The translations under genes were made by a program, and so were the position numbers. From contig CM040439.1 of assembly GCA_022702705.1 (NCBI GenBank), positions 25,644,142 to 25,708,141 on the forward strand: a stretch of DNA of 64,000 bases, given 5' to 3'. The notes under the pieces were generated by a model, which saw only the letters and a list, made by a program, of their open reading frames with translations, was not told where the DNA came from and made no database searches. Within the stretch, counting starts at the first letter, position 1, and every line of letters begins with the position of its first letter. Shown piece by piece: positions 1-10,835 of this stretch. The stretch is from Papilionanthe hookeriana x Papilionanthe teres (taxonomy: Eukaryota; Streptophyta; Magnoliopsida; Asparagales; Orchidaceae).

Positions 1-144
1 CACAAAATGGTGACTTGAAATGCTCGTTGTGAGTTCAATAAGACGAAATATTTGTGGATGAGAAACATCATAACAAATGCATGCCGGCGCAACTTAAAGG
101 AGTTGATGTGCAGCTCAAGGCAAGTTAAGCTTTGTCACCCAAGA

Positions 145-327
145 TTACTCCCTCATAACCTTATTATTGCATGCAATGGCACAATGGAGAGAACAAACCG
201 TTAGTCGAACTCGAGTCAACTCATCATTTAAAACAAGATTTACTCCGCCTTATCTTATTACATGCAGTGCCACAATGGAGCGAACAAATCGCTAGTCGAA
301 ACTCGAGTCAACTCATCATTTAAACCA
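145..327. repeat. Degenerate tandem direct repeat, two units of about 85-90 bp
   Basis: The unit at about 145-235 recurs at about 241-327. Both carry the string CACAATGGAG followed by a GAACAAA block and CTCGAGTCAACTCATCATTT. The copies differ by scattered substitutions and small indels, so the duplication is not recent. No coding sense was seen on either strand. Confidence 0.8.
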
Positions 328-639
328 AATGATTTGGTTGGTTCAAGTTTGGTAGGGCTCTAAATTTTGAAATCTAGGTGTCTACAAGCTCATCTGAAAC
401 TGCTCTTGATATCGACAACTGAAAAACATTGATAATGAATTTATGGACTAGATAAGAATTTTGATAACCCATATAATATTCTAAATTTCTATACATTATT
501 GATGCATGCTAGAAAATTTGCGGCAATAAAGTAATATATTATCATCTTAGCATGGTATGAAGATCCAGTACACACTCAAAAGAGAGAAAACATCTAGTAG
601 ACACCAAAAGGGAAAAATCACATGGCTTAAAACAACTGA

Positions 640-1010
640 AGAGTTTCACTATAAATAATAATTACAGTTGCAACCACTTCTCCCACAGATGAAAAATGTT
701 TGGAAGATCTCCCAAGTTACAATGTTGACGTACGAATGACTTGTTGCAAGGAACGGACGGAAGACGATAGTGATTGGCGGCGACAGACACGTGGTGGTCG
801 ACGACAATAGATGGTGGTCGACATAGGTTGACAAAGGTGGGAGATGGTCGACGGTGAGAGCCGGTCGGCGGGTGGTGTTTGATGTAGGTGGTCGGCGGTC
901 AGCATTGGTAGACGACGACAGGAGTGGTGTTACACTTCTTCTCAAAGCTTCAAACTCTCCTCCCCAAGCCTCAAGCTCTCTCCTCTCTCTCAAGAGAGGG
1001 GTGGGGCATC
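640..1010. other. Low-complexity GTCGAC/GGTGGTCG-rich stretch with a CT-rich tail
   Basis: About 760-920 is built from short imperfect GGTGGTCGAC-like units and 930-1000 is a CT-rich run. Open frames here (for example 649-993 on the minus strand) follow from the compositional bias and match no family. The segment may be the end of a degraded LTR element, but no terminal repeats were found. Confidence 0.4.
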
Positions 1011-1059
1011 ATTTATAGAGTTTCAGATGTAATTAATGCAGAAATATGAACAACTTTGA

Positions 1060-1490
1060 TCGAACGGTCCAAAGAACTTCCTTTAATCATACATCGTTTG
1101 ATGGATATTTGAGTGTCTTAATGATGTCATAATTGAGTGATCATGGACTCGTCTTGTCGAGATGCTCGATTCAACTATAAACTCGCCAGATTCGACATTC
1201 ATTTGACATTCCAAATACAATTAGAAAGCTTCCGAGAATAATTTAGCAGTTTGATCTGAACTTAATTTGGCTCATATTGGATTGATTTTGGTGTCATTGG
1301 GTCCATCCCATCAAGCTGGTCAGTTTGACTACAAATTTCTTGAAATATGTGCTCTAAATGATGACTTTTTATCAGAGTTAGAACACTTCTTGCTTAAAAT
1401 ATTACATCGAGATCCGTGTCATATCTTGAGATTTGTGTTGGATGATGAAAATGTGTTGATGACGTATCAATTATCATATAGATAGACATA
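1060..1490 (+). repeat. Diverged relative of the family D repeat at 31-33 kb
   Basis: Order and wording match the last two thirds of the 938-bp units at 31057-32935. A TTCCTTTAATCATA block is followed by a GAGTGATC block, then a GCTTAATTT / GTGTCATTGG / TTGG-TCCATCC stretch. The match is patchy, so this is an old copy. A 72-codon ORF at 1267-1485 lies inside it and is probably chance. Confidence 0.5.
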
Positions 1491-1729
1491 TGATATTGGG
1501 TTACATATTATGCATAAGAAATTCATAATTTATTATTATCTCAAAATTTAGGAGATTTAATACATATTTCCTTAGTATAAATGAACAAATTATACATAAA
1601 TTAATAATGTGCGTGTAAATTCAACATTTATTACATTATGTTATAAATTATATTATTGATATATATGATCTTATGTCTGTGCACATATAAGTGCCACTAC
1701 AAGCCAATAATGCGAGAGTAATATCTTTA

Positions 1730-1973
1730 GGGGGTGTTTGGTAGTACTATTAACAAGATTTAGCTTCAAAATTTACTAAATCCAGTCAAACATAAAAAAA
1801 CTGAACTTTCATGGATTTATGAAATTTCGGATTTAAGGTCTGAATTTTTTCTTCAATTCATGTTAAATTTAAATTTAATAACTCTGGAGGGGGGGGGGGG
1901 CGGGGGGTGAATTTAATAAATCCGGATTTACTAAATCCTATTAATGCTAAATCCTTCCTACACAAGCACCCCC
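1730..1973. mobile_element. PIF/Harbinger (Tourist)-like MITE with TTA target duplication
   Basis: The element starts GGGGGTGTTTGG and ends with the inverted CAAGCACCCCC. It is flanked on both sides by TTA (1727-1729 and 1974-1976), the usual target duplication of PIF/Harbinger elements. The interior is AT-rich with a long G run near 1888-1907 and has no coding capacity. Confidence 0.7.
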
Positions 1974-2007
1974 TTAATGACTCCTTATAGTTTGTTTTGG
2001 AGCATAC

Positions 2008-2200
2008 AACTACAACAAAAACAAGCCTTTATAAAACAAAGTGAGGTCAGCTACATGAATTCCTTTTCTCCATTATGTCTTTTTGAGTGTCATATTTTCA
2101 TTTAATTCAAATAAATTAAGATAATTTTTATACAATACGCCCAACTCTTTTTAGGTCTACCTCAAGCTTTTAAAATTTTTCTTTTTTGATAAAAATTTTA
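2008..2200 (-). mobile_element. 3' end fragment of an RTE-type LINE
   Basis: Read on the minus strand this matches the 3' end of the RTE copies at 15914-17827 and 27130-27666. It has the GTAGCTGACCTCACTTTGT-like terminal block and, on the plus strand, an ACAACTACAACAAAAAC remnant of the (TTG)n tail. It is heavily 5'-truncated and diverged. Confidence 0.6.
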
Positions 2201-2745
2201 CGCTGGTTGCCGATTACCTAACGTAATCCTCAACTTTTAGTATTCAGAGCTTGGGACCCAACAGTAACAATGTTATTCGGAGCAAATAATCACTTTACAT
2301 TTCTTACAAGTAACAAAAGAAAGAAAAAGCCAAGAAAAAAAAACGAACAACGATTAGCAATATCTAATTAAAGAAAATCTTCAAAGCGCACAAATTAATT
2401 AACAAAAGCTGGGAGGCAATCAACATCACTAGAACAAAATAGAAATTAGCACAAAGAAAACAATGTCGCGAGAATAGCCCAAAGCATAATCTTCAATCAC
2501 GGGAAGACTCATCAGAGGTTGATAAATGGGCAAAAACAACATAACCTTGGCCGCTTAATAAAAACAAAGGAAATAGAGATGCCACACATTCAAAGCAGAG
2601 ATTCTGCTTAAAATAGTATGATTCTAAAAAAAATACAAGCAGCAATCAGGAAAGTAGCAACTTACAGATATCTAAGATTTCTGAGGAAGAGCTTGTATGG
2701 AATAGGAATCAACCCCAATATCATCCAGAATCAATCCCAACAGAA

Positions 2746-3234
2746 TCAGATCTTTCCAATCTTCTCAGCTTTCACAACAGGGTTCTCTTTGGCTATAGCC
2801 TCCCTACCAGCATACTTGTAGTCAAATGAGCATTCATGAGTTTCGGGATAACGATGAGCGGAGCAGAAGGTGCTCCCGCATCGACATGTGAAAGGAGTTA
2901 AGCCCACCCTTCTCCTGCACAAAAAGCAACGGTTCTGATGTTTCTTGATAAGTGGATCTTCTGATGCCTTCTGATCAACATTCACTGTAAGTTTCACATT
3001 CAGCTCCTCGGCTTGCTCTGGAACTGATTCTACCACCATAGAAGAAGAAGATGAAGTAGGTGGCTTTACTACTTCCAACACCTGTTGGTTCATCACAAGA
3101 TCTCTGTAGCATTTGGAGCAAAGATTGTTGGTCATTGGACTGCCGAAGAAGCCGCAGTTATTCGTGCAGAGAATAGGAGCATCGGGCTTTTGGAATTCAG
3201 TCTCATTGATCTCGGTCCAGCTCTCCTGGGCCAT
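2746..3234 (-). CDS. A20/AN1 zinc-finger stress-associated protein (SAP)
   Basis: Protein of 162 aa, normal for this family, with the start at MAQESW. Residues 23-42 form an A20 finger (C23, C27, C39, C42 around GFFGS and CSKCYRD). Residues 103-135 form a complete AN1 finger (C103, C106, C117, C119, C124, H127, H133, C135). A Ser-rich linker lies between them. Plant SAPs act in abiotic-stress signalling; some bind ubiquitin or have E3 ligase activity (family knowledge). The frame stays open 37 codons upstream of this ATG, but family proteins start here. The minus strand has an acceptor-like CGCTGCAG ending at 3248 only 13 bases before the ATG, so the frame upstream is probably a leader intron; such introns are common in this family. 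A possible distant untranslated first exon is listed at 8400-8690. Confidence 0.95.
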   Translation of the reverse strand: MAQESWTEINETEFQKPDAPILCTNNCGFFGSPMTNNLCSKCYRDLVMNQQVLEVVKPPTSSSSSMVVESVPEQAEELNVKLTVNVDQKASEDPLIKKHQNRCFLCRRRVGLTPFTCRCGSTFCSAHRYPETHECSFDYKYAGREAIAKENPVVKAEKIGKI

Positions 3235-3504
3235 TCTTAGCAATGAACTGCAGCGAATGAAATTTAGACAATGCTCGAACAGTAGAAGTTGAGGTGCCTC
3301 CAAGAGAAAAGGAGAATCCTGCTTTCCTTCTAGAAAGATGCACACTGACTGAAAATATCTCCAGTGAATCTTAAATTACCTACACAAATGACAAAAAAAT
3401 TTTGCAATAAAGTGTTATTTCATACAAAAAATAAACAGGTTTAAAAATTTAAAATAGAGTTAAATTTTTTAATGACACTTTACACAGAATTATCAATATA
3501 TACA

Positions 3505-3900
3505 CATATTATTAGCCTCATGCAACTAAATGGGATTCGCTATGTTGATCTTCATTTTTCATTCATGCTTATTGATTTTTGCTTTCGGTGCGAGAACAAC
3601 TTTTAGCAAATTATTTTGAACAACTTCAATCAATGTTACCCTTTAGTTTAACCATTCTCTTCCTACTCCGACAAAGCTATTTTTATCCACTCAATTAATG
3701 AAGTGCACCTTCTACCCTTCATTAAGTGCATCCAAATCACATGAGCCTGTTTTTAATTACTTGATATTCAATAAATATCACTTCAATTATTTTATAATAC
3801 AATCATTCCTCAATTTATTTTTGATTAATTTTCGCACTAGTTATAGATCAACTTCAACCTTCACTATTGGGAATTTTCTATACGAATCTTAATTTTGCAT
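3505..3900 (-). mobile_element. Diverged LINE (RTE-like) 3' fragment, copy 1
   Basis: Read on the minus strand this ends in the conserved RTE-like 3' block (plus strand: AACTAAATGGGATTCGC followed by a TCTTCATTTTTCATTC stretch). The same series of AT-rich blocks (AAATCACATGAGCC, TCAATAAATATCACT, TCATTCCTCAATTTAT) recurs at 4673-5000. The fragment is too degraded to give a reading frame. Confidence 0.5.
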
Positions 3901-3984
3901 CATGCCTATTGAGTTTCGCTTGAACAGCTTTAAACCATATCACCTAAAGTCTATGCAAGCAAGCATGCATTCATGTATGTATGT

Positions 3985-5100
3985 ATGCCATCATTATCAT
4001 CATTAGCTTTATCCCAACTGGCCTTGTTTGACAATGCGTTCGAAGTCCATTGCGAAGAAATTGGAGAACCCTCATTTGGATGTGCACCTTCACCCAACTG
4101 TGCTTCCACCGCAACATTATCGCCGAACAATTTCAGAATGTAAGGAAGTCATGACTTTCGGCGCTTCGTTCAACGTTCGGTAAGGTGAAATGTCCATTTT
4201 ATACGTCAGTCGCTTGTCTGCCGCTGCGATTCCCTATTGCATGCTTGAAATCCCTGTGCTCACTCCAACACCCTCGTAGAACTCCATCACCAGAATCATT
4301 AATTGTCGATCCTCAAAAACCATTTCAACTCGACGAAGTTCTGAAGCCCTCTATCAGCCAATCAAGAACGATGCCTGCATCGGGTTACATAAGCGGCTGA
4401 TGTCGAGCGTCGCGGCAGCCATGACGGATGCACTGGCTTGGTCCATGGAAGAGTGGTGCCTGGTCCTCAATTGCGTTCAGTTTCGATCAGAGTAGCGGAG
4501 CAAATGGTGTATTAAAGACATTTTACTTTCAACGTTACTTAAAGAGTGCACATAAAATTTTTGTATTCAAACATTCAGTCTATATTACCCACTATAATTT
4601 TAAATAGAAATTTTTTCGGTTGAAGCATTTAAAAGAACTACTCTCCACAGTGAAGCCTTGTTAAACGAGGCCTAAATGAGATTGGCTTTATGAATCCTCA
4701 TTTTCATTTAGATTTATTAATTATCAAACTAAGTGTTATACCTACTTTTCACAAATCGTGTAGCAATTCAATCCACATTACCTTAAGACTAATCACTTTT
4801 ATTCTCAATCCTCGAATGCTAATTCCATCCACCAATAAAAGAAATGTGCATTCAACTCTTAGTCGGCAATATCCAAATCACCTAAGCCTATTTTTTTATT
4901 ACTTTATCATCAATAAATATCACTCAAACCATTTTTCTCATATAATCATCCATCAATTTATCCTTCCTAGTATTATCACACAGTTATCGTAAGATACACA
5001 TATTAACATAACTCAACTTATCCATCAATAACATTTTCTACTACTCGAGACTCCATTCCATACAAGATCTTCGGCTTAATTATAATTTTATAAAAAAAAT
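3985..5100 (-). mobile_element. LINE (RTE-like) copy 2 with (CAT)n tail, interrupted at 4020-4672
   Basis: On the plus strand it begins with an irregular CATCATTATCATCATTAG tail and CTTTATCCCAACT at 3985-4019. It resumes at 4673 with TAAATGAGATTGG and runs to about 5100. Joined, the two parts give the usual CCCAACTAAATGG-type 3' end of plant RTE-like LINEs. The body parallels 3505-3900. Beyond 5000, a CCATTCCATACAAGAT then TTTTATAAAA pattern also fits the LINE C-terminal region read backwards. Confidence 0.55.
4020..4672. mobile_element. Nonautonomous DNA transposon, 653 bp, with 18-bp terminal inverted repeats
   Basis: The left end reads GGCCTTGTTTGACAATGC. The right end, reverse-complemented, reads GGCCTCGTTTAACAAGGC, so 15 of 18 bases match. 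It sits within the LINE 3' end described at 3985-5100, and removing it restores that end. The interior, about 4080-4500, is clearly GC-richer than its surroundings. It has protein-like frames, for example plus strand 4329-4496, which ends at a TAG and contains the motif MEEWCLVLN. This may be a captured host-gene fragment, but I do not recognise the protein. I see no clear target-site duplication, so the superfamily (hAT-like?) is uncertain. Confidence 0.6.
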
Positions 5101-8100
5101 TATTATAGTAAATCCAAATTATCCTCTTATTGAATAATATTTTTGAAGAATTTCTTCAATTTAACAATCAACTTTAACTCTGGAAATTATACACTTAGTC
5201 AAATCATCATTTTTTGGGTAAGATAGATCCAATATACTTTAATATTGATTCTATGAGACCATGTGATCATGTAGCCTGTTAATGATTAACAAATATTTTT
5301 GATGTCATAAGTGTTATTTACCAACTTATCTAGAAATAACAACCAAAGAGATAATTAGGATGCAATATTGTTTTACTAGACATGCTTGGAGCATTTGATT
5401 TTTGGAGGGCTCAAAGATTCAATCAAGAAAACTCACGTCAACGTACAAGATTTTGTGTCCCAAAATTTAGGATATCTTTCATTTTCATTGGATATGATTG
5501 AGTTAGATTTTCAATAAACCACAAGAATGACACACACAAACTTTAAATTAGCTAAATAACATAAGAATATTGTTTAAATTTTTTTTAAAAAATATTTCAT
5601 GATTTTTGAGAATTTGTTTGTGATCATTTTATAATTACAGAGATCGTGATCACACGTTTAATATGTTTATTTTGTCAAATTTGATCAATTAAAATTGAGT
5701 CAAATATTTCATCAAATTGCATAATTAATGTTTTTATATTAGATATATTTACAAAATATCATCAATTTTATAGCTAAGATTAACAATACTAAATATTAAC
5801 TTTCATTTCAATAAATCTAACTTATGCCATATAGGAATTTAAATATAATATGTACTATCCATATATAATAAGATTCACTCGATATAAAAAATTGTGATAT
5901 AATTTCAAATAACTTTAATAGCTTTATATTTAAACTATTGAATTCTAATATATTTTAAGTATATTTTATGTTATTATTTTTAAAGGCCAACTCGCAAGTT
6001 AAAGAGCCAGTTCGAGGCCATTTCAAGTTTTGGCTCATTAGGTCATCAAACTCGAATCACAAGTCATTTATCGAACCGACACCGAACCAACTCACAAGTC
6101 AGCTTGATTCACTCACATGCTATTATGTGGAACCTGATCGTGTTGATCAATTGTTGACACAAAGTCCTCAATTTCCCCGATCAAACTTGACAATGGGTTT
6201 GCAAGATGGTAGGAAGGGGGATTGTGCTCCTCTATATTGTTGAAATTCTTTTTCTTTCATACATAGCGCATCGACGTAGAACCAGCAGCGTCCAAAGACA
6301 ACGACACCGCACTCAGTCCAAGTTAATAACTCGAAAGCAAGACATTGTAGCACCTCAACACCCCTTCGGAGTATCATGGCGCCCCGAAGCCAGTAACTGA
6401 CTTTAGGCAATTTTCGAAATTCAGTATTGCTGATAGAAAGGAAAATGATTTCAATTTTCTTTTGTGCAAAGAAGATGATAGAAGTATGATGGAGTTTTCA
6501 AAATATAGAGGCTTGAGTGTGGTGTAATTTATATAATTTTTTTCATTTTCTTAATATTAAACTTCTTGGTTGGTGTGGCTATGCAGTTTTGTCCCTTTCT
6601 CGGTTGTTCCACGATAAATTTGATATTTTATGTTTTTCTTGTTTTACATGCTTATGATCAAAGTTTTATTTCAGATCTCTTGAATTAGTTTATGCAATTT
6701 AGCATCTCCCAACATTAACCCTAGTTTGAATATCCATGCACTGGTTAATTTTGTGCTAATGTGTCGAGTAAATTATATACTTCATCTTAGAATTAAATGC
6801 ACTCTCATCTAGCTCTAATATGCCCTTTATCACAATATCATTCTACATTGAGTTTAGTTTGTAGTATTAGTGTATTGTGAATTTAATCATTATAGCAAGT
6901 AGAGTAGAGTATTGCATTGATCTCATGACAAATTACTCCCACACTACCTTGATTTTGTAATTATACATCTTAAATTAATTTATACGTAAGTAGTCCTAGA
7001 TTAATTGATCGCACTGATAAAAAATAAACATATACATGTAGCGCTTAAATATAAAGGTCACTCACATTAGCACAAATTTGTTTTGCTAATTTATTTTGTA
7101 ATAAACTTTGCTTTGACATGCAATGTTTAGTTTCTATATTATTGGCTTTCATCAATATTAGATTGTGAGGGATTTTTAATTGAGAAAACTATACACATGA
7201 ATTTGCAAGTGCCCACGCACACCCAATTGAACACCAAACCCCTACCCATATATAATTCATTTTCATTATATACCCATCACAACAAAGTATCATATTATCT
7301 TCTAATAATACTAATGAATAATTATTAATATCACAACAATTGAAATTGTTTTATAATGTATTTTGCTCTTGTTTTACTAACCTTGAATCGTATATCATCT
7401 AATTAGTTTTTCTATTGTTCTAACATGTAAATAATTTTAATAAATATCCAACCGATTAGAATCATGGCATCTACAAAAATCATACATCAAGATACCTCAA
7501 TATGAATATCATTTATAAATATCTTTATAACCAATGTGAAAAATATAAGCCCAATATTGATTTTGATGCAATCCTACTACAATTAAAAACTCTCAAATCA
7601 ATCCACAAAACAATTTGGAAACTCAATGGAAGAAAATATATGCCTTTCAATGCTTTCAATGAATTGATTTTAAGAAGTCAACACACACACACACATAAAG
7701 CTTCATAATTCTTAGACAAATATGCAACGATTAAATGTCTTGAGTCTCTTGACTAAATATTGTCAAATAATGTTTTGAGCCACATAATACGAATATCTTC
7801 TAAAATTCCATTTCCTCTCAACATAGACTAAATACCTCTTAGGAAGTAATATTAAAGAGATTTACGCCACTTATCACAGTGCATATGCACTTCCCCTTTA
7901 TCTATATCCTAAACCTTGACGATATATTTCAGATCGTTTGACCAAATTTAATAAAATTTAACATCTAACAATGTCAAATAAGGTTTCAAGGCTTAATCAC
8001 TCCATGTTTTGCTGAATATGGATTTACAAGATTAATTAAATCTAAGCATAATCCAAACAGACCCTTAGATCAATAATCGCTCATCAGGATCAAGAAATCA
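5100..8100. other. AT-rich intergenic DNA, no gene recognised
   Basis: Mostly AT-rich sequence with no family-like ORF. About 5985-6410 is less AT-rich and gives short overlapping ORFs on both strands (5968-6243 plus, 6168-6410 minus) with no recognisable motif. It is likely old transposon DNA. If the distant SAP leader exon is real, this whole stretch would lie in that gene's first intron. Confidence 0.5.
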
Positions 8101-8399
8101 CAAGTCGCAACCCATAACAACAAACATCCCACTGTTCCTTTGCTGTCGATGCTTCATTCCCCACCCCACACACATCGGAAAACTGGAGAAAACATCATGA
8201 CTATAGCCGTTCACACAAAAAAAAATCAGATCGACCAAGTGTCCAAAACCAGAACGTCTCTAAAGCTTAATAACCCTAAAAACAGATTCAAGCTCTCTTG
8301 ATTTCTAACTAACAGTGTTTCTTATAAGTAATATCAAGTCAAAATAAATAAACTCTTGAAAATGATTTAAGCTCTCAAGATTTAAAACAGAATCCTCGA

Positions 8400-8690
8400 T
8401 TTCCAATCAAAAGAAATTCATAGAAGAAAGATCCAGCAGCCATGAAAAGGCCCGCAAACTAACTATAAATCGGAGCAAACCAGAAAGCCATATTTCTTCG
8501 ATAAGAGGAAGAAAAGGAGAATTACCACAGTCTCCGAGCCGGAAAGTGATCGGATAGACGAAGGCATCAAGAAGAAGAAGCTGACTTCGGCATCCGGTGG
8601 GTAGAAGAAGAGTTGGGAACACTTTCCAGCTGACATGAATGGGATTTTCTGAAAATGGCGGTCTTATTTTATTTATCTGCAATAAATACT
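8400..8690 (-). other. Candidate untranslated first exon and promoter-proximal region
   Basis: On the minus strand this segment looks like a plant leader exon. An AAATAAAATAAG TATA-like run near 8670 is followed by a TC-rich, GC-richer stretch, then a good donor at about 8524 (GTG|GTAATTCTCC). A T-rich, leader-intron-like sequence follows to about 8100 and includes a TTAGGGTTATT telo-box-like string. No long coding frame is apparent. The nearest minus-strand gene downstream is the A20/AN1 gene, whose coding exon has an acceptor 13 bases before its ATG. The link between them is inference. Confidence 0.3.
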
Positions 8691-8701
8691 ATGTTTTTAA
8701 G

Positions 8702-8878
8702 GAAGATTTACATATATGCCACTTAATTTTTTTGTATTTACAAATCCAACCCTAATTTTTTTTAATTTATACTAAAAAAATTTAGTGATTATGATAATTT
8801 TGAGGTGATAAAATAATGTAAGCACTAAAAATGTAAAAGTCAAAGTTCAAGTGTTGGATATATATAGAGAAAATTGTC
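8702..8878. mobile_element. Family A foldback MITE, degraded copy
   Basis: The left half (GATTTACATATATGCCACTT) and the right half (GTTCAAGTGTTGGATATATA) face each other as in the better copies at 18601-18812 and 62212-62470. The outer right end is lost. Confidence 0.55.
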
Positions 8879-8937
8879 AAAAAAAATTATTAATTATTTA
8901 CATAGAATCGTTTTAGTTTTCGTCCAGTTAAGACAAC

Positions 8938-9162
8938 ATATTTGGTGCAGTGCATTTTACAAACGCACCCAGACCCGTTTCGACAACCTTTTGAATCCGT
9001 TAAAACAGTATTTTCACACCCTTTTTTATTAGGTGCGGTGGCAGTTTTCTTGCTGCGGTCTGACTTTTCAAAAAGAAAAATTATAGTAGTAATCGCAGTT
9101 TTTTAAATAACAGATTATTTTTTAAAATAAGCTGCAACTGCCCCAAACAGATCCTTAGAGTT
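8938..9162. mobile_element. Family B (hAT-like) MITE
   Basis: It shares with 10413-10684 the blocks TATTTGGTGC, GTGCATTTTA, GTGGCAG, CTGCGGTCTGACTTTTCAAA and AACAGATTATTTTT. It ends CTGCCCCAAACAGATCCTTA, the mirror of the CTGTTTGGGGCAG start of that copy. Its own left terminus is eroded. Confidence 0.65.
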
Positions 9163-9479
9163 TATATAAGTGTTACAGTAATCTCAAACTTTTTTTCAAA
9201 TTTTTTCTTTGATAATCTTTCAGAGGGACTATTTTAGCTCCAATTTAAAGAGTTTGAAGGCTATTTTGACACTTCTATAAAATCTACGATTAAATTTTTC
9301 CCGTATAACTAGTAGTTTGCTATTTTGAAACTTTACTCGGTATCTATATTCATAAAAATTGTGTGGTGTGCATAAAACACCCTCCAAAAATTAAAATACT
9401 GCACTCCAAAAATAAAAAAGACCTAGAGGCTAGTTCTGTAAATAGCTAATTTTCAAGTGCTGTTTATGTAAACTGCAAT

Positions 9480-10010
9480 AGTCAAAACAAACGAGCTATT
9501 AGCACCTAAACCTAAACGTGGCGTCTGATAGCCAGATGCCTATCAGACGTCACGAGAGCGACATGACTATCACGATACGCCTTTCAAGAACAAGCACGAG
9601 GGCTTAGTTGTTGATGCCATAAAAATGAAATGAGAGAAGCATTCAAATGGTCCCGTAACTCTTTGCACGGAGAAAATATTACGTGAGGTAAACCGATACG
9701 TGCGATCGGTGGCATAGATAGCACCACGCCGCCGTCCGCAAATCGGAACAACCGACGTAATATTTTCTCCTCTGCATGAGAATCATTGTAATCCTAGAGT
9801 TTCTAAGAACGTCAATTGAGTGCCCGAACTGCGGACAACATCTAAAGAAATTTGCAGAAATAACTTGGATTCGTTGAGAGCTGATTGCAGTATCGGCCTT
9901 AGACGAGGAGAGGTTATCGGCTCATCAATCATTTCAGCAAAATTGCTCTCTCCGGCAAATTTGAGGCATTTTTCAACACCATTGCTGAATTGAATTAAAT
10001 AATTCAATTT
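9480..10010. other. GC-richer intergenic island with nested inverted repeats
   Basis: A 12-bp stem (11 of 12 paired, 8-nt loop) lies at 9520-9551. A perfect 16-bp inverted repeat GGAGAAAATATTACGT / ACGTAATATTTTCTCC lies at 9669-9684 and 9755-9770. Between its arms is a smaller stem, ACCGAT...ATCGGT (9692-9710). The minus-strand frame 9783-10007 (74 codons) resembles nothing I know. The segment could be part of an unclassified DNA element. Confidence 0.4.
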
Positions 10011-10079
10011 ACATATTTGAGGTTGGATTTTGTTCTTAAATGGTGAAGGCAGTGGATGCGAAATATCAATTTGAGGGTC

Positions 10080-10335
10080 GATTTGGGCGAGTTTTATGTT
10101 ATTTTCTTTTTCAAAGCGCCGCCACAGTTCTGTTTAAGAATTACTTTCTTATTGCTTTTTAGAAATTTTTACAGTATGAAACTGTTTTTTCAACCTAATA
10201 TGTTAAAGTACAGCGACTTTCTTAGCAAAAAAAAAATATATATAAATTATAGTAACTTTCTAAAAAGTTGATTTATTCATCATTATTTTACAAATCACTT
10301 TTTAAAAAAGTTGCAGCCACTCCAAATAGAACATT
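10080..10335. mobile_element. Family B (hAT-like) MITE, degraded copy
   Basis: It contains a GCGCCGCCACAG block and the late TTTTTAAAAAAGTTGCAGCCACTCC block followed by AAATAGAACATTAA, corresponding to the end of family B copies. The left end is not recognisable. Confidence 0.4.
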
Positions 10336-10340
10336 AATTG

Positions 10341-10412
10341 GGGCATTTACATGCATAAACCAATTCTTATGTATTTTGTAAATTTGATGCCTAAATTTTG
10401 ATTTTCAGATTT
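10341..10412. mobile_element. Family A MITE, left-half fragment
   Basis: Starts GGGCATTTACATGCATAAAC and continues CAATTCTTATGTATTTTG then ATGCCTAAATTTTGAT, the left arm of family A. A family B element starts directly after it. Confidence 0.6.
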
Positions 10413-10684
10413 AGGTCTGTTTGGGGCAGGATATTTGGTGCTTGGTGCGGTGCATTTTAAAAACAAGCCCAGACCCATTTGGGTGAACTACGTTTTGGCA
10501 GCTTCTGTGTTTTCAAACCGTTGAAATCAGTATTTCACATCGTTCCTAACTAGGTGTGGTGGCAGCTTTCTAGCTGCAGTCTGACTTTTCAAAAAAATAA
10601 CATCTTAATGGCCACTGCGGTTTTTTGAACAACAGATTATTTTTCAACAACTTATTAATAATCTGCAGCTATTTCAAACAGACT
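10413..10684. mobile_element. Family B (hAT-like) MITE, near-complete
   Basis: Starts GGTCTGTTTGGGGCAG and ends CTGCAGCTATTTCAAACAGAC; the outer TCTGTTTG is inverted at both ends. There is no coding capacity. It is the best preserved member of this family in the window. Confidence 0.7.
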
Positions 10685-10835
10685 AATATTAATTAAATCT
10701 TTCATATCACATTAAGAAATACTTTTATTTTAGCTTTTAAAAACGTGAAATGAACATTTTCATCCATATGAAAGAATTACTGGGGCTATCAGTTAGGTTG
10801 AAAGGTTGGGAAGGCGTGTGGGTTATTAGGTACCG

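Noticed and set aside
649..993. 114-codon minus-strand ORF
   Set aside because: It lies in GTCGAC-rich low-complexity DNA; composition is biased and no domain or conserved motif is visible.
1267..1485. 72-codon plus-strand ORF
   Set aside because: Lies within a degraded family D repeat and has no counterpart frame preserved in the better copies at 31-33 kb.
9669..9684. AAATATTAC-containing inverted repeat as a possible geminivirus-like replication origin
   Set aside because: The canonical TAATATTAC nonanucleotide is not present, it does not sit in a short-stem loop, and no Rep-like frame is nearby.
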